Assembly (NCBI RefSeq): GCF_012769535.1
Contig: NZ_CP046565.1
Coordinates: 1-64,000, forward strand
Length of the DNA: 64,000 bases
Origin: Methylococcus geothermalis
GTDB lineage: Bacteria > Pseudomonadota > Gammaproteobacteria > Methylococcales > Methylococcaceae
Direction: 5' to 3'
The notes under the pieces are model-generated. The model saw nothing but the letters and a program-made list of their open reading frames with translations. It had not been told where the DNA came from and searched no databases. Positions within the stretch are counted from its first letter, which is position 1; each line of letters begins with the position of its first letter. The position numbers and the translations under genes are program-made. This document shows, one piece after another, positions 46,949-57,300 of this stretch.

Positions 46949-47212
46949 TCAGATTCCCATGTTGCTCAGCGTCACCATCAGGTCGTTGAGGATGCCCGTC
47001 AGGCGCGGATGCTCGACTTCGAAATGCGAAATCGCCTCCTTGAGCTCCGCCACCAGATGCATGTGATGCTCTTCGCCGCCCGCGCCCTGCAACCGCTGCT
47101 CCAGCGTTCCGATCAAAGATTCCAGACGCGCCCTGGAGGTTTCATCCGCCTCCAGCGCCGCCACCTGCGCCCGCAGCTGTTCCAGGGTTTCCAAGAGGTC
47201 TTTCTCGCTCAT
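46949..47212 (-). CDS. Small DUF4404-type protein
   Basis: This 87-residue acidic, helical protein (MSEKDLLETLEQLRAQVAAL; LVAELKEAISHFEVEHPRLT; LNDLMVTLSNMGI) matches the DUF4404 type. It is predicted to form a coiled coil. The start at 47212 was chosen because GGAG is six bases upstream; an ATG at 47224 lacks such a site. Function unknown. Confidence 0.75.
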   Translation of the reverse strand: MSEKDLLETLEQLRAQVAALEADETSRARLESLIGTLEQRLQGAGGEEHHMHLVAELKEAISHFEVEHPRLTGILNDLMVTLSNMGI

Positions 47213-47488
47213 TTCCGACTCCATGATGGGTGCACGATGCCGGGCTAGTTTACGGTCGCCACGCCCCTTCTGCCAGGGGGCCGGAACCACGGCGTCCGGC
47301 GGTGCCTGTATTTACAAGAGATGCGGGTCTTGGGTATGCTGACGCGCGCTCTTTGGCAGCAAACATCCGGGATTTTTTCCCTTGGCAAGCATGCCGGCGG
47401 ACTGTCACCATACCCGCCCGCCGCTCCCGCCACGGCAGACTAGAAGACTTCCCGGTCGATACCCGAAAACAGATAACAGAGAAACGCA

Positions 47489-47860
47489 ATGGATCACAAG
47501 AAGACGTCTATCCGGAAAACCGCTCTGGCCACCTTGATGCTCGGCGCCGTGGCCGCTCCCGCCTTCTCGGCTCCGGTCGACCAGGCCACCTACAACGGCT
47601 TTAAGATTTACAAGCAGCAGCGCTGCGAAACCTGCCACGGCGCCACCGGCGAAGGCAGCGCGGCATTCCCCAACCTGCTGAACAGCCTCAAGAACCTGAG
47701 CAAGGACCAGTTCAAGGAAGTGGTTCTGAAAGGCCGCAACGCCATGCCGCCGTTCGAAGCGAACAAGAAGGTCGCGGAAGGCATCGACGACCTCTACACC
47801 TACATCAAGGGCCGTTCCGACGGCACCGTGCCGGCCGGCGAACTCGAAAAAGCGCCGTAA
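47489..47860 (+). CDS. Mono-haem class I cytochrome c
   Basis: This 123-residue periplasmic protein has a signal peptide (1-27), one haem site Cys46-Cys49-His50 (CETCHG) and a likely axial Met86 in NAMPPF. It is too small and different from the methanol dehydrogenase partner cytochrome cL, and resembles general c5/c-type carriers. A strong hairpin follows the gene. Confidence 0.88.
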   Translation: MDHKKTSIRKTALATLMLGAVAAPAFSAPVDQATYNGFKIYKQQRCETCHGATGEGSAAFPNLLNSLKNLSKDQFKEVVLKGRNAMPPFEANKKVAEGIDDLYTYIKGRSDGTVPAGELEKAP

Positions 47861-47889
47861 GCTCGATTCCGCGCTTTCCGCTCGTCCCC

Positions 47890-47916
47890 GTTGCGCCCCG
47901 CCTGTCGGGGCGCAAC
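47890..47916 (+). terminator. Terminator hairpin between cytochrome c and dacC-like gene
   Basis: A perfect 11-bp stem (GTTGCGCCCCG / CGGGGCGCAAC, loop CCTGT) is followed by TCGTTT. It lies between two convergent genes and may serve both. Confidence 0.75.
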
Positions 47917-47937
47917 TCGTTTAAGCTCCCTGCATCC

Positions 47938-49029
47938 TTAGCGCTTGGCCGCGACCGAAGTCTTCGAAGACTTTGATCGCACCGGCGAGGATTTCGCCTT
48001 GGCCGGCCTGCCTTTCGCGGAAACGCCCCCCTTCGCCGCATGATGCGGCCGGTGGCCGAGAATGCGGTGGGTCACCCCTCGGGCACCAGCGACGTTGGCC
48101 GCGACCCGCTTTTTCTTCGCACCCCTGGAAAGGGGATAGCGCTCACCCGGGCGCGTCAGGAGGCGCGGCGACCAGCCCTGGTCGAACCCGGCAAACTGCA
48201 CGCTGGGTTCCCGGCCTTCGATCTGGGCAAAGCCGTCGTCGAGAAGGTCGCGCATGTGGGCATCGCGGCGGGATGCCGAATTGCCGCCGAACACCACCCC
48301 TACCAGACGGACGCCGTTGCGGCGGGCCGATGCCACCAGGTTGAAACCCGAGGCGTTGACGAAGCCGGTCTTGATGCCGTCCGCCCCGTAATAGTGTTCG
48401 AGCAGATGATTGTGGTTGTGGAAGCTCCGCCCCCGGTACTGGAAGTGCGAGGTGGAGAAATACGGATAGTGCTGGGGAAAATGCTTCAGCAGCGCCTTGC
48501 CGAGCCGGTACATGTCGCGCGCCGTGGTGACCTGTTCGGAGTCCGGCAGCCCCGAGGCATTGCGGAATACCGTCTGGCTCATGCCCAGTTCGCGCGCTTT
48601 TCGCGTCATCATCGCGGCGAACGCCGGCTCAGACCCAGCCAAACCTTCGCCCAGCGTCGCCGCGGCATCGTTGGCGGAGCAGGTGACCAGGGCCAGGATG
48701 CCCTCTTCGACCGTCAGCGGATCGCCCGGCCGGAGCCCGATGCGGGATGGGGAGCGGGAGGCTGAATAGTTGGAGGCGTAGAACGTGTCATGCAACGAGA
48801 TCCTGCCCTGCTCCAGCGCCTCGAACACCAGATAGAGGGTCATCATCTTGGTCAGAGAGGCGGGATGCCTGATCTCGTCGGCATTCCGCTCGTACAGCAC
48901 CCGATCCGACTCGATCTCCATGACCAGCGCCGAATAAGGCCCAGCCAAGGCCCCTTCGGCCACCCAACCCATTCCCATTGCGGCGGCACACATAACCCAG
49001 ACAACACGAAAAAGACGGCGCGACATCAC
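47938..49029 (-). CDS. D-alanyl-D-alanine carboxypeptidase (peptidase S11)
   Basis: This 363-residue penicillin-binding protein trims the last D-Ala of peptidoglycan side chains. It has a signal peptide (1-29), SxxK at Ser58-Leu-Thr-Lys61, SxN at Ser118-Ala-Asn120, and KTG at 220-222. After the catalytic domain comes a strongly basic tail of about 70 residues (KKKR, SAKGRPAKAKSSP, SVAAKR) in place of the usual PBP5 C-terminal domain. The tail may bind wall or membrane. Confidence 0.92.
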   Translation of the reverse strand: MMSRRLFRVVWVMCAAAMGMGWVAEGALAGPYSALVMEIESDRVLYERNADEIRHPASLTKMMTLYLVFEALEQGRISLHDTFYASNYSASRSPSRIGLRPGDPLTVEEGILALVTCSANDAAATLGEGLAGSEPAFAAMMTRKARELGMSQTVFRNASGLPDSEQVTTARDMYRLGKALLKHFPQHYPYFSTSHFQYRGRSFHNHNHLLEHYYGADGIKTGFVNASGFNLVASARRNGVRLVGVVFGGNSASRRDAHMRDLLDDGFAQIEGREPSVQFAGFDQGWSPRLLTRPGERYPLSRGAKKKRVAANVAGARGVTHRILGHRPHHAAKGGVSAKGRPAKAKSSPVRSKSSKTSVAAKR

Positions 49030-49114
49030 TTAAGATTCCGGTGAGCTGACAAAACAATCCCTTTATTTTCATTGTCGCCCCCGCCACGAAAAGGGCAAGA
49101 GGCAAAACGGCCGG

Positions 49115-49588
49115 TCAACCCCGCCGCATGACTCGCTGCTTCTCCCGCTGCCAGTCGCGCGCTTTCTCGGTTGCGCGCTTGTCGTGCAGCTGCTTCCCCC
49201 GCGCCAGGCCGATTTCCAGCTTTGCCCGGCCCTGTTTCCAATACAACGACAACGGCACCAGAGTGTATCCTTTTCGCTCCACTTGTCCGATCAGCCGGCT
49301 CAATTCCTCCGCATGCAACAGGAGCTTGCGGGTACGGGTGGGATCAGGCTGCACATGGGTTGAGGCCGAAGGGAGGGGCGAGAAATGCGCGCCGAACAGC
49401 CAGGCCTCACCGTTCCTGAGCACGACATAGCTCTCCTTGAGCTGCGCCTTGCCCGCCCGCAGGCTCTTGACTTCCCAGCCTTCCAGCACCAGGCCCGCTT
49501 CGAAGCGTTCCTCGATGAAATATTCATGGGTCGCCTGGCGGTTCTGGGCGATGTTGGCGCTTCCTGCGGCGCTTTTCTTTGTGCTCAT
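49115..49588 (-). CDS. smpB: SsrA-binding protein SmpB
   Basis: This 157-residue protein binds tmRNA and carries it to stalled ribosomes. It has the family blocks [20 protein letters not shown] (first half), [19 protein letters not shown], and the C-terminal tail [19 protein letters not shown] that enters the empty mRNA channel. Its RNA partner ssrA is at 60650-61005. Divergent from the transporter gene. Confidence 0.95.
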   Translation of the reverse strand: MSTKKSAAGSANIAQNRQATHEYFIEERFEAGLVLEGWEVKSLRAGKAQLKESYVVLRNGEAWLFGAHFSPLPSASTHVQPDPTRTRKLLLHAEELSRLIGQVERKGYTLVPLSLYWKQGRAKLEIGLARGKQLHDKRATEKARDWQREKQRVMRRG

Positions 49589-49715
49589 GGTGGCGGGATT
49601 TCTTCGGTCCGGTTCGGTTTGTTATCCTGTGGCGATTTTACCCCACTGGCGGCCATGCTCCGAACTTGAGCGTGCGTGTTTCGACAACACGGATCCCCTA
49701 CCCACGAGGATACCC

Positions 49716-51074
49716 ATGACCGATCAACGATTCGTCCACGTGCAATGGTCGTCGCGACTGGCCTTCATTCTGGCCGCGAGCGGCTCGGCCATCGGCCTGG
49801 GCAACATCTGGAAATTTCCCTACCTCACCGGCGACAACGGCGGCGGCGCCTTCGTGCTGGTGTACCTGCTGTGCGTCGCGGTCATCGGCATCCCGATCAT
49901 GATCGCCGAAACCCTGCTCGGGCGGCGCGGGAGACAGAGCCCGATCAACGCCATGCTGAGCCTGGCCGAGGCGGCCAAGGCCAGCCCGGCGTGGCAGTAT
50001 GCGGGCTGGCTGGGCGTGGTTTCGGGTTTCCTGATCCTGTCCTACTACAGCGTCATCGCCGGCTGGGCCATGGCGTACATCTTCAAGATGAACAGTGCGT
50101 TGTTCACCCATGTGAGCCCCGAGACCGCGACCCGGTTCTTCGACGAATTCCGCACCGATCCCCAGATCCAGGTCATCTGGCACACCCTGTTCATGGCGGC
50201 CACCATGGCCATCGTGAGCCGCGGTGTGAGCGGCGGCCTGGAGAAAGGTACCCGCTACATGATGCCGGCGCTGCTGGTCATGCTGGTCGTCCTGGTCCTC
50301 TATGCCATGGGCACCGAAGGCTTCGGCCGAGCCATCGCGTTTCTGTTCCTTCCCGACTTTTCCAGGCTGAGCGGAGAAAGCGTGCTGACCGCCATGGGGC
50401 AGGCCTTCTTCTCACTGGGGCTGGGCATGGGCTCGATCATGGTCTACGGTTCCTACCTGCCCAGCCATGTGTCCATCGCCCGATCCACGCTATTCATAGC
50501 GGCTGCCGATACCACGGTCGCATTGCTTGCGGGGCTGGCGATCTTCCCCATCGTGTTCAGCAACCACCTGGAACCGGGGATGGGACCGGGTCTGATTTTC
50601 CAGACGTTGCCGATCGCTTTCGGTGCCATGCCGGGCGGATCGTTTTTCGGCGCCCTGTTCTTCGTCCTGGTTTTTTTCGCCGCGCTGACTTCCTCGATCG
50701 CCATGATCGAACCCGCGGTCGCCTGGCTGACCGAAAACCGCGGCATGAGCCGGGAAGCCGCCAGTGCCTGGAGCGGCCTGGCCTGCTGGGGACTGGGGCT
50801 GGGCACCCTGCTGTCTTTCAGTTCCTGGTCGGACGTCAGATTTTTCGGCAGAAACCTGTTCGAACTGATCGACTTTCTCACCGCCGACATCATGCTTCCT
50901 GCAGGTGGCCTGCTGGTCGCCGTATTCGCCGGCTGGGTCCTGAGCCGCAAGGACACCGAGGAGGAACTGGAAATGGCCGAGCCGCGCGGCTACGAGGCCT
51001 GGCGGTTCCTGGTGCGCTACGTCGCCCCGGCCGGCATGGGCATCATCTTCCTGAAGGCGTTGGGTGTGATCTGA
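49716..51074 (+). CDS. Sodium-dependent neurotransmitter-symporter (NSS) family transporter
   Basis: This 452-residue membrane protein of the LeuT fold has the first-helix signature GSAIGLGNIWKFPYLTGDNG and about 11-12 membrane segments. Such bacterial transporters take up amino acids with sodium; the substrate is not deducible. ATG 49716 has GAGGA eight bases upstream. The stop TGA overlaps the next ATG (TGATG). Confidence 0.92.
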   Translation: MTDQRFVHVQWSSRLAFILAASGSAIGLGNIWKFPYLTGDNGGGAFVLVYLLCVAVIGIPIMIAETLLGRRGRQSPINAMLSLAEAAKASPAWQYAGWLGVVSGFLILSYYSVIAGWAMAYIFKMNSALFTHVSPETATRFFDEFRTDPQIQVIWHTLFMAATMAIVSRGVSGGLEKGTRYMMPALLVMLVVLVLYAMGTEGFGRAIAFLFLPDFSRLSGESVLTAMGQAFFSLGLGMGSIMVYGSYLPSHVSIARSTLFIAAADTTVALLAGLAIFPIVFSNHLEPGMGPGLIFQTLPIAFGAMPGGSFFGALFFVLVFFAALTSSIAMIEPAVAWLTENRGMSREAASAWSGLACWGLGLGTLLSFSSWSDVRFFGRNLFELIDFLTADIMLPAGGLLVAVFAGWVLSRKDTEEELEMAEPRGYEAWRFLVRYVAPAGMGIIFLKALGVI

Positions 51075-51379
51075 TGACGAGCCCGGCCGAACGCATCCAG
51101 ATCGAAGTCGCCTACGCCCGGCCCGACATTCAGGTCATCGTGCCGCTGAATGTGGCCGAAGGCGCCCGGGCGGCAGAGGCCATCGAGGCCTCGGGATTGC
51201 TGGATAAATTCCCGGAAATCGATCTCGCGACGAACAAGATCGGCATCTTCGGCAAGGCTTGCAGTGCGGATCAGCCCTTGAAGCAGGGCGACCGAGTGGA
51301 AATCTACCGGCCTCTGGTCGCGGACCCCAAGGAGTCGCGCCGCCAGCGGGCGATCAAGAAGGGCGAGGAGAAAGCCTAG
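51074..51379 (+). CDS. RnfH-family (UPF0125) ubiquitin-like protein
   Basis: This 101-residue small protein of beta-grasp type has [48 protein letters not shown], and [20 protein letters not shown]. It is typical of the RnfH family often found next to ratA and bamE. It is translationally coupled to the transporter and meets bamE tail to tail, with a four-base overlap. Function not established. Confidence 0.9.
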   Translation: MTSPAERIQIEVAYARPDIQVIVPLNVAEGARAAEAIEASGLLDKFPEIDLATNKIGIFGKACSADQPLKQGDRVEIYRPLVADPKESRRQRAIKKGEEKA

Positions 51380-51816
51380 CCGTTGCCGAACCAGCTCTTG
51401 ATATGCCCCCACAGACTCTGGTCGCGCTCGATCTTGGGGATGTCGAGGTTCACGTCCTTGGTGGCGTCCAGGGACGGCAATTCGCCCGGCTTGAAGTCGC
51501 CCTGCAGGCCGACCAGTTCGTCCTGGTCGAACATGAGCGATATCCGGCGCTGCAGCCGCTCTTCGCCGCCCGGCTGGTTGGAATAGATGTAGTCCCAGCG
51601 GTTGTCATGGAAGGGGCTCACCGTGAGCGGCGTCCCCATGATGAACGTCACCTGGCGCTTGTTCATGCCGGGCTTGAGCTGGTCCACCATCTCCTGGGAG
51701 ACGATATTCCCCTGATGAATATCCAGGTGATAAAGAAAAGGCATACGGTCGACATAGGTGCAGGCGGCCAGCGGGAGAGTGGCGATCAGGGAGATTATGG
51801 TACGATGTGGTTGCAT
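51376..51816 (-). CDS. bamE: Outer membrane assembly lipoprotein BamE
   Basis: This 146-residue lipoprotein is part of the BAM complex that inserts beta-barrel proteins. It has a signal peptide with lipobox LAAC (Cys at residue 19), then [28 protein letters not shown], and DRWDYIY-like [13 protein letters not shown]. The start at 51816 gives the lipoprotein signal directly. It is divergent from fur, a common gammaproteobacterial arrangement. Confidence 0.95.
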   Translation of the reverse strand: MQPHRTIISLIATLPLAACTYVDRMPFLYHLDIHQGNIVSQEMVDQLKPGMNKRQVTFIMGTPLTVSPFHDNRWDYIYSNQPGGEERLQRRISLMFDQDELVGLQGDFKPGELPSLDATKDVNLDIPKIERDQSLWGHIKSWFGNG

Positions 51817-51905
51817 GACGGGAAGAAATCGCAGCCGGGTTTGAGCGGCACCATACCGCATGATACCCGATCGAGGATTTTCAAGACATAGCGCGCCCGA
51901 GTCCC

Positions 51906-52334
51906 ATGGAAACGCAAGACATTCGCAATGCCGGCCTCAAGGTCACACTGCCCCGGATCAAGATCCTGGAAATGCTCGAGGAGCAATCCGAGCAGGATCG
52001 GCATCTGACCGCGGAAGACGTCTACAAGCGGCTGATCCAGCAGGGCGAGGAAATCGGGCTGGCGACGGTGTACCGGGTGCTGACCCAGTTCGAGGCGGCC
52101 GGCCTCGTCAAGCGCCACCACTTCGAAGGCGGCAATTCGATCTTCGAATTCAACCGCGGCGAACACCACGACCATATCGTCTGCGTCAAGTGCGGACGAG
52201 TCGAGGAATTCAGCGACGAGATGATCGAACTCCGGCAAAAGGAGATTGCGAAAAAACTCAAATTCACCCTGACCGACCACTCGCTCTGCCTCTACGGCGT
52301 CTGTGCGAACTGCCGGACGGATACCGCGCCCTAA
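51906..52334 (+). CDS. fur: Ferric uptake regulator Fur
   Basis: This 142-residue iron-responsive repressor has a winged helix N-terminus ([51 protein letters not shown]), the metal site [18 protein letters not shown] and a C-terminal Cys pair CANC. It regulates iron uptake genes, and in methanotrophs iron and copper use are linked to methane oxidation. The short upstream gap holds both the fur and bamE promoters. Confidence 0.96.
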   Translation: METQDIRNAGLKVTLPRIKILEMLEEQSEQDRHLTAEDVYKRLIQQGEEIGLATVYRVLTQFEAAGLVKRHHFEGGNSIFEFNRGEHHDHIVCVKCGRVEEFSDEMIELRQKEIAKKLKFTLTDHSLCLYGVCANCRTDTAP

Positions 52335-52365
52335 GCTTTCCCCCAAGGTTTTTTCCAATCCTTCC

Positions 52366-53613
52366 ATGTTCAAGCCGCTCGTCCTGTTCATCGGCCTGCG
52401 CTATACGCGCGCCAAACGCCGAACCCGTTTCATTTCCTTCATCACGCTGACCTCGGTGCTGGGCATCGCGCTGGGCGTCACGGCGCTGATCACCGTGCTT
52501 TCGGTGATGAACGGCTTCGAAGCGGAATTGCGCGAACGCATTCTGGGCATGACCTCGCACGCCTCGATTGCCGGCCCCGGCGGCACCCTGAGCGATTGGC
52601 CCGTGCTGGAGCCGGCGCTGCGCGAAGACCCCCGCATCCTGGGCTGGGCGCCGTACATCGAGGGCCAGGCGATGCTGAGTTCCGACCGGCGCGCCAGCGG
52701 CGCGATGCTGCGGGGCATCCTGCCGGACTACGAGCCGCGGGTCTCGGACGTGGCGAACCACATGCAGCTCGGCAAGCTCCCGGATCTGGTGCCCGGCCAG
52801 TTCGGCATCATCCTGGGCGCCGAGCTGGCTGCGTATCTCGGCGTGTCCACAGGGGACAAGGTCACGGTCATCACACCGCAGGTCACCTCGACGCCGGCCG
52901 GCATCCTGCCCCGCCTCAAGCGCTTCACCGTGGTCGGCACCTTCCAGGTCGGCATGTTCGAATACGACCGCAATCTGGCCCTGATCCAGCTCGACGACGC
53001 CGCCCGGCTGCTGCACATGGAGGGCGAGATCAGCGGCCTGCGGCTCAAGCTCGACGACCTGTTCAACGCCCACCGCATCGCCCGGGACCTCGGGGCGAAG
53101 TTGCCCGGCGACTACTACGTCACCGACTGGACCCAGGCCCACACCAACTTCTTTCGCGCCATCAAGACGGAGAAGCGGGTGATGTTCATGATCCTGCTGC
53201 TGATCGTCGCCGTGGCCGCGTTCAACATCGTCTCGACCCTGGTCATGGTGGTGACCGACAAGCGCGCCGACATCGCCATCCTCCGCACCCAGGGCATGAC
53301 ACCCGCCAGTGTGATGGGCATCTTCATGGTACTCGGCACCGTGATCGGCGCCGTGGGCACCCTGATCGGCGGCATCGGCGGCGTGCTCCTGGCCTTGAAC
53401 GTCTCCGAGATCGTGAACTGGATCGAGAGCCAGCTCAGCATGAAATTCCTGTCCGCCGATGTGTACTACATCAGCGACCTGCCGTCCAAGCTGAACTGGA
53501 CGGACGTCTTCCAGATCACCGGCATGGCTTTCCTTCTGTCCCTGCTGGCGACCCTCTATCCGGCCTGGCAGGCTTCGCGGGTGCGTCCGGCGGAGGAGCT
53601 GCGCTATGAATAA
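52366..53613 (+). CDS. lolC: Lipoprotein-releasing permease LolC/LolE
   Basis: This 415-residue inner-membrane subunit of the Lol ABC exporter detaches lipoproteins for transport to the outer membrane. It has four membrane segments (about 25-50, 270-295, 315-345, 380-405) and a large periplasmic domain between the first two. It starts with the family pattern [19 protein letters not shown] and has [16 protein letters not shown]. Only one permease gene is present before lolD, so it may act as a homodimer (LolF type) or pair with a LolE elsewhere. Confidence 0.94.
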   Translation: MFKPLVLFIGLRYTRAKRRTRFISFITLTSVLGIALGVTALITVLSVMNGFEAELRERILGMTSHASIAGPGGTLSDWPVLEPALREDPRILGWAPYIEGQAMLSSDRRASGAMLRGILPDYEPRVSDVANHMQLGKLPDLVPGQFGIILGAELAAYLGVSTGDKVTVITPQVTSTPAGILPRLKRFTVVGTFQVGMFEYDRNLALIQLDDAARLLHMEGEISGLRLKLDDLFNAHRIARDLGAKLPGDYYVTDWTQAHTNFFRAIKTEKRVMFMILLLIVAVAAFNIVSTLVMVVTDKRADIAILRTQGMTPASVMGIFMVLGTVIGAVGTLIGGIGGVLLALNVSEIVNWIESQLSMKFLSADVYYISDLPSKLNWTDVFQITGMAFLLSLLATLYPAWQASRVRPAEELRYE

Positions 53614-54286
53614 GCCGGTCCTGGAATGCCGCGCGCTGCACAAGCGATTCGTCCAGGGCATCCTCGACGTCGAGGTTCTGCACGGGGTGGATCTGAGCAT
53701 CCGGCAGGGGCAGCGTATGGCCATCATGGGCGCCTCCGGCTCCGGCAAGAGCACCCTGCTGCATCTTCTGGGCGGACTGGACAACCCCAGCAGCGGCAAA
53801 GTCCTGATGGACGGCGTCGATCTGGCCTCCCTTAACGAACGCCGGTTGGCGGGCCTGCGCAACAAGACCTTGGGCTTCGTCTACCAGTTCCATCACCTGC
53901 TCGGCGAATTCACGGTGCTGGAGAACGTCGCCATGCCGCTCCTGATCGGCGGGACGTCCGTCTCCGAAGCGAGGGACAGCGCCGCGGCGCTATTGAACCG
54001 GGTGGGGCTGGGGAAGCGCCTGGAGCACAAGCCGGGCGAGCTGTCCGGCGGCGAGCGGCAGCGGGCGGCGATCGCCCGCGCCCTGGTGACGCGCCCGAAG
54101 TGCGTGCTGGCGGACGAACCCACCGGCAACCTGGACAGCAAGACCGCGGACCAGGTCTATCAGCTCATGCTCGAACTCAACCAGGAATTTGGGGTCAGTT
54201 TCCTGATCGTGACCCATGATGCGGTGCTGGCACATAAAATGGATGAAGTCCTCCACATGGAGGATGGGCGGCTGGTCCAGCCCTGA
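53606..54286 (+). CDS. lolD: Lipoprotein-releasing ABC ATPase LolD
   Basis: This 226-residue ATPase has Walker [15 protein letters not shown], signature [15 protein letters not shown], Walker [13 protein letters not shown] and the LolD-typical [17 protein letters not shown]. Its start overlaps the permease stop by eight bases. It ends just before the convergent DUF2062 gene. Confidence 0.95.
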   Translation: MNKPVLECRALHKRFVQGILDVEVLHGVDLSIRQGQRMAIMGASGSGKSTLLHLLGGLDNPSSGKVLMDGVDLASLNERRLAGLRNKTLGFVYQFHHLLGEFTVLENVAMPLLIGGTSVSEARDSAAALLNRVGLGKRLEHKPGELSGGERQRAAIARALVTRPKCVLADEPTGNLDSKTADQVYQLMLELNQEFGVSFLIVTHDAVLAHKMDEVLHMEDGRLVQP

Positions 54287-54293
54287 AGGGGCC

Positions 54294-54890
54294 TTACAGC
54301 TTGTCGGCGTGATGCAGGTGCAACAGCTTCCGGTATGCCCGATAGCTCAGATTCACCAGATAATAGCTGTTCAGCGGCTTGGACCGCAGCTTGCGGAACT
54401 CCCAATGCTGCCGCACCGAGCGCCGCCATAGCCAGCGGATGGAAAAATAGCCCAGCACCGCGCCGAGGTTCATGAGCGTGAAACAGCCGACCAGGAGCGG
54501 CGCTCCCAGGCTCCAGGCCGTTTCGATGCTGAAGAACGAGGAGAACTCGGTAAAGGTGAACGAATCCAGGCCCAGCACCCAGGCCCCCACCAGGTAGGCG
54601 AAGTAATACATCGGCACCCAGGTCAGGGGATTGGTGATCCACACCAGCGCCACCGCGAGGGGCACATTGGCATCGAAATAGATGGACAGGATCGCCGCGA
54701 TGACCATCTGCCAAGGCAGCGGGGGGGTGTACATCGCCCACAGCCCAACCGCAAACGCCCGCGATACCGAACGCCGGTTCAGGTGCCATAGGTTCGGGGC
54801 ATGCAGCTTTTCCCCCAGGAACTCCAGACTCTTGATGTCCCTGATCCGCTGCCGGTCCGGCATGTAACGCTTGAGAATCTTCTTGGGCAT
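54294..54890 (-). CDS. DUF2062 membrane protein
   Basis: This 198-residue protein has a basic N-terminus (PKKILKRYMPDRQRIRDI) and a DUF2062 core with three to four membrane segments (VSRAFAVGLWAMYTPPLPWQ, VWITNPLTWVPMYYFAY, LLVGCFTLMNLGAVLGY). Function is not established for the family. Its start codon overlaps that of comEC on the other strand, so their promoters lie inside each other's coding regions. Confidence 0.87.
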   Translation of the reverse strand: MPKKILKRYMPDRQRIRDIKSLEFLGEKLHAPNLWHLNRRSVSRAFAVGLWAMYTPPLPWQMVIAAILSIYFDANVPLAVALVWITNPLTWVPMYYFAYLVGAWVLGLDSFTFTEFSSFFSIETAWSLGAPLLVGCFTLMNLGAVLGYFSIRWLWRRSVRQHWEFRKLRSKPLNSYYLVNLSYRAYRKLLHLHHADKL

Positions 54891-57300
54891 GAGGCGTCTT
54901 GTACTGATGAGGTTGTCGGCCGGCGCGGCTATTGTACGTGCTCCGTTGGGAAAGTTGAACGCGAGCGCCGGCTCGGGCCGGACCGGCGTGTCGGCCCTCC
55001 TGGCTTTCGTGTGTGGCGTGATCGCCGTGCAGACGCTGGCCGGGCTGCCTTCGCCGATCCTGCTCGCCGGCCTCGCCATCACCGCTCTGGCCCTGCTTCT
55101 CCGCCGCCGGATTCTCCCTTGCGCCTTCTTGCTGGGCTTCGTCTGGGCCTCGGCCTTCGCCTCCGTCCGCCTGCACGACGAGCTGCCTCGCGATCTCGAA
55201 GGCCGGGACATCACGCTCGAAGGCACCGTTGCCAGCCTGCCGGAACCGAACGAGCGGGGCGTGCGCTTCGAATTCGACGTCGGCCGGATCATCGGCCCGG
55301 AGGGCGCCCGCGTCCCCGGCCATCTCCGCCTGACCTGGTACGACACCGGCCGGACCGTGCGCGCCGGCGAGCGCTGGCGCCTCGGCGTCCGGCTCAAGCG
55401 CCCTCATGGCATGCTCAATCCCGGCGGCATGGATTACGAACTCTGGCTGTTCTCCCGGAACATCCGAGCGCTCGGCTATGTGCGCGAATCTCCCGGCAAC
55501 GTCCTGCTGAACCCGGCCAACCCCTGGCTGCCCGGCGCATGGCGCCAGCAGCTATCGGACCGCATCCACGCGACCCTGGCCGAAAGCCCGTTCGACGGCG
55601 TGATCCGGGCGCTGGTCATGGGCGCCGAGGACGCCATCACCCCCGGCCAGTGGGAGGTGCTGCGGCGAACCGGCACCGCCCACCTGATCGCCATTTCCGG
55701 CTCGCACATCAGCCTCATCGCCCTGCTCGCCTATAGCTTCGCGGCCAGGCTCGCCGCGCTGCTGCAGGTGATGCGCTGGCCGCCCCCCGCCGTGGCCGCC
55801 GTGGCGGCGGTCGCAGCGGCAGCCGCCTATTCCGCCCTCACCGGTTTCGCGATACCGACCCAAAGGGCGCTGATCATGATCGCGATCGCCGTGGGCGGCA
55901 TCATCGCCCAACGCCACCTCCGCCCAGCCCACACCCTCGCGCTGGCCTTGGCCGCCGTCGTCCTGATCGACCCGCCGGCCGTGACCTCGCCGGGATTCTG
56001 GCTGTCCTTCCTGGCAGTCGCGTTCATTCTGTATCTGCTGACCGGCCGGCTGCATCGCCCCGGTCTCTTGCGCGAGCTGGCCTGGACCAACTGGGCCACC
56101 AGTCTCGGACTCGCCCCGGTGCTGCTGTTCTTCTTCGGTCAGATTTCGCTGGTATCGCCCTTGGCGAACCTGTTCGCCGTCCCTGTGCTGGGACTGGCGA
56201 TCACCCCGCTGGCGCTGTTCAGCGCCCTGATGCTCTTGATCTGGGCCGAGGCCGGGGCAATCTTGATGGAGTTCACCGAAAGGCTCGTCGCCTGGGCCTG
56301 GCAAGCTCTCGAATGGCTCTCCGGCTTGTCCTGGGCGCAATGGCAGCATGCCGCCCCGCCGCCGCCCATGGCCCTGCTCGCCGCTTTGGGAGCGGCCGTG
56401 CTGATGATTCCACGAGGAATTCCGGGACGCTGGCTGGGCCTGTTCCTGCTGCTGCCAGCCGCGGCCCATACTCCCGATCCGCCGCCCGAAGGGCGCTACC
56501 GGCTCACCTTGCTGGACGTCGGCCAGGCGCTGGCCAGCGTCGTGGAAACCCATGCCCACACGCTGGTGTTCGACACCGGAGCCCGCCTGAGCGACAGCTT
56601 CGACATGGGTGCGGCGGTGGTCGAACCCTATCTGCGCAGCCGCGGCATTTCGGCCATAGACACCCTCGTGGTGAGCCACGGCGACAACGACCACATCGGC
56701 GGCGCGGCGACCCTGCTTCGGCGTTTCCCGGTCACAGCCGCGCTCAGCAGCGTGCCGGACAAGCTCGCGCATCCCGGGGCGAAGGCCTGCCGGGCTGGGC
56801 AATCCTGGGAATGGGACGGGGTGCAATTCGAGATGCTGTGGCCGGACGGCCCGGCCGACAATGACAACGACGCGTCCTGCGTGTTACGGGTCAGCGGCCT
56901 CCAGGGCAGCGCCCTGCTGACTGGCGACATCGAACGCGGCGCCGAATCCAGCCTCGTGGCCCGCTACGGAGCGGCGCTCGCCAGCACGGTGCTGGTCGCA
57001 CCGCATCACGGCAGCAAGACCTCGTCCAGCCCGGAATTCTTGGGAGAAGCGCACCCTGCCCTCGCCCTGGTTTCCGCCGGCTATCGCAATCGCTGGGGAT
57101 TTCCCAGCCCGCAGGTCGTCGAACGCTACCGCCGCTTGGGGATCCCGCTATTGGACACCGCCAGTGGCGGAGCCCTCATCGTCCAATCCAGCGACAGCGG
57201 CGGCGATCCGGAAGTCCAACCCTATCGCTGGAGCTATCGGCGCTACTGGCACGACGCCACGCCTACGAAAGAATCCCCTGCTGGCGAAGGATCTCGATAA
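54889..57300 (+). CDS. comEC: DNA internalisation protein ComEC/Rec2
   Basis: This 803-residue membrane channel draws single-stranded DNA into the cytosol during natural transformation. It has N-terminal membrane helices and a DUF4131 part (about 25-190), the Competence domain (about 200-480; [28 protein letters not shown]), and a C-terminal metallo-beta-lactamase domain with [18 protein letters not shown] and [10 protein letters not shown]. Starts at 54889 or 54907 are possible. Its 3' end overlaps cysN by 38 bases in convergent orientation. Confidence 0.94.
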   Translation: MRRLVLMRLSAGAAIVRAPLGKLNASAGSGRTGVSALLAFVCGVIAVQTLAGLPSPILLAGLAITALALLLRRRILPCAFLLGFVWASAFASVRLHDELPRDLEGRDITLEGTVASLPEPNERGVRFEFDVGRIIGPEGARVPGHLRLTWYDTGRTVRAGERWRLGVRLKRPHGMLNPGGMDYELWLFSRNIRALGYVRESPGNVLLNPANPWLPGAWRQQLSDRIHATLAESPFDGVIRALVMGAEDAITPGQWEVLRRTGTAHLIAISGSHISLIALLAYSFAARLAALLQVMRWPPPAVAAVAAVAAAAAYSALTGFAIPTQRALIMIAIAVGGIIAQRHLRPAHTLALALAAVVLIDPPAVTSPGFWLSFLAVAFILYLLTGRLHRPGLLRELAWTNWATSLGLAPVLLFFFGQISLVSPLANLFAVPVLGLAITPLALFSALMLLIWAEAGAILMEFTERLVAWAWQALEWLSGLSWAQWQHAAPPPPMALLAALGAAVLMIPRGIPGRWLGLFLLLPAAAHTPDPPPEGRYRLTLLDVGQALASVVETHAHTLVFDTGARLSDSFDMGAAVVEPYLRSRGISAIDTLVVSHGDNDHIGGAATLLRRFPVTAALSSVPDKLAHPGAKACRAGQSWEWDGVQFEMLWPDGPADNDNDASCVLRVSGLQGSALLTGDIERGAESSLVARYGAALASTVLVAPHHGSKTSSSPEFLGEAHPALALVSAGYRNRWGFPSPQVVERYRRLGIPLLDTASGGALIVQSSDSGGDPEVQPYRWSYRRYWHDATPTKESPAGEGSR

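Noticed and set aside
47489-47860. Methanol dehydrogenase cytochrome cL (mxaG/xoxG)
   Set aside because: The protein is too short and lacks the extended cL features. No mxa or xox genes are adjacent.
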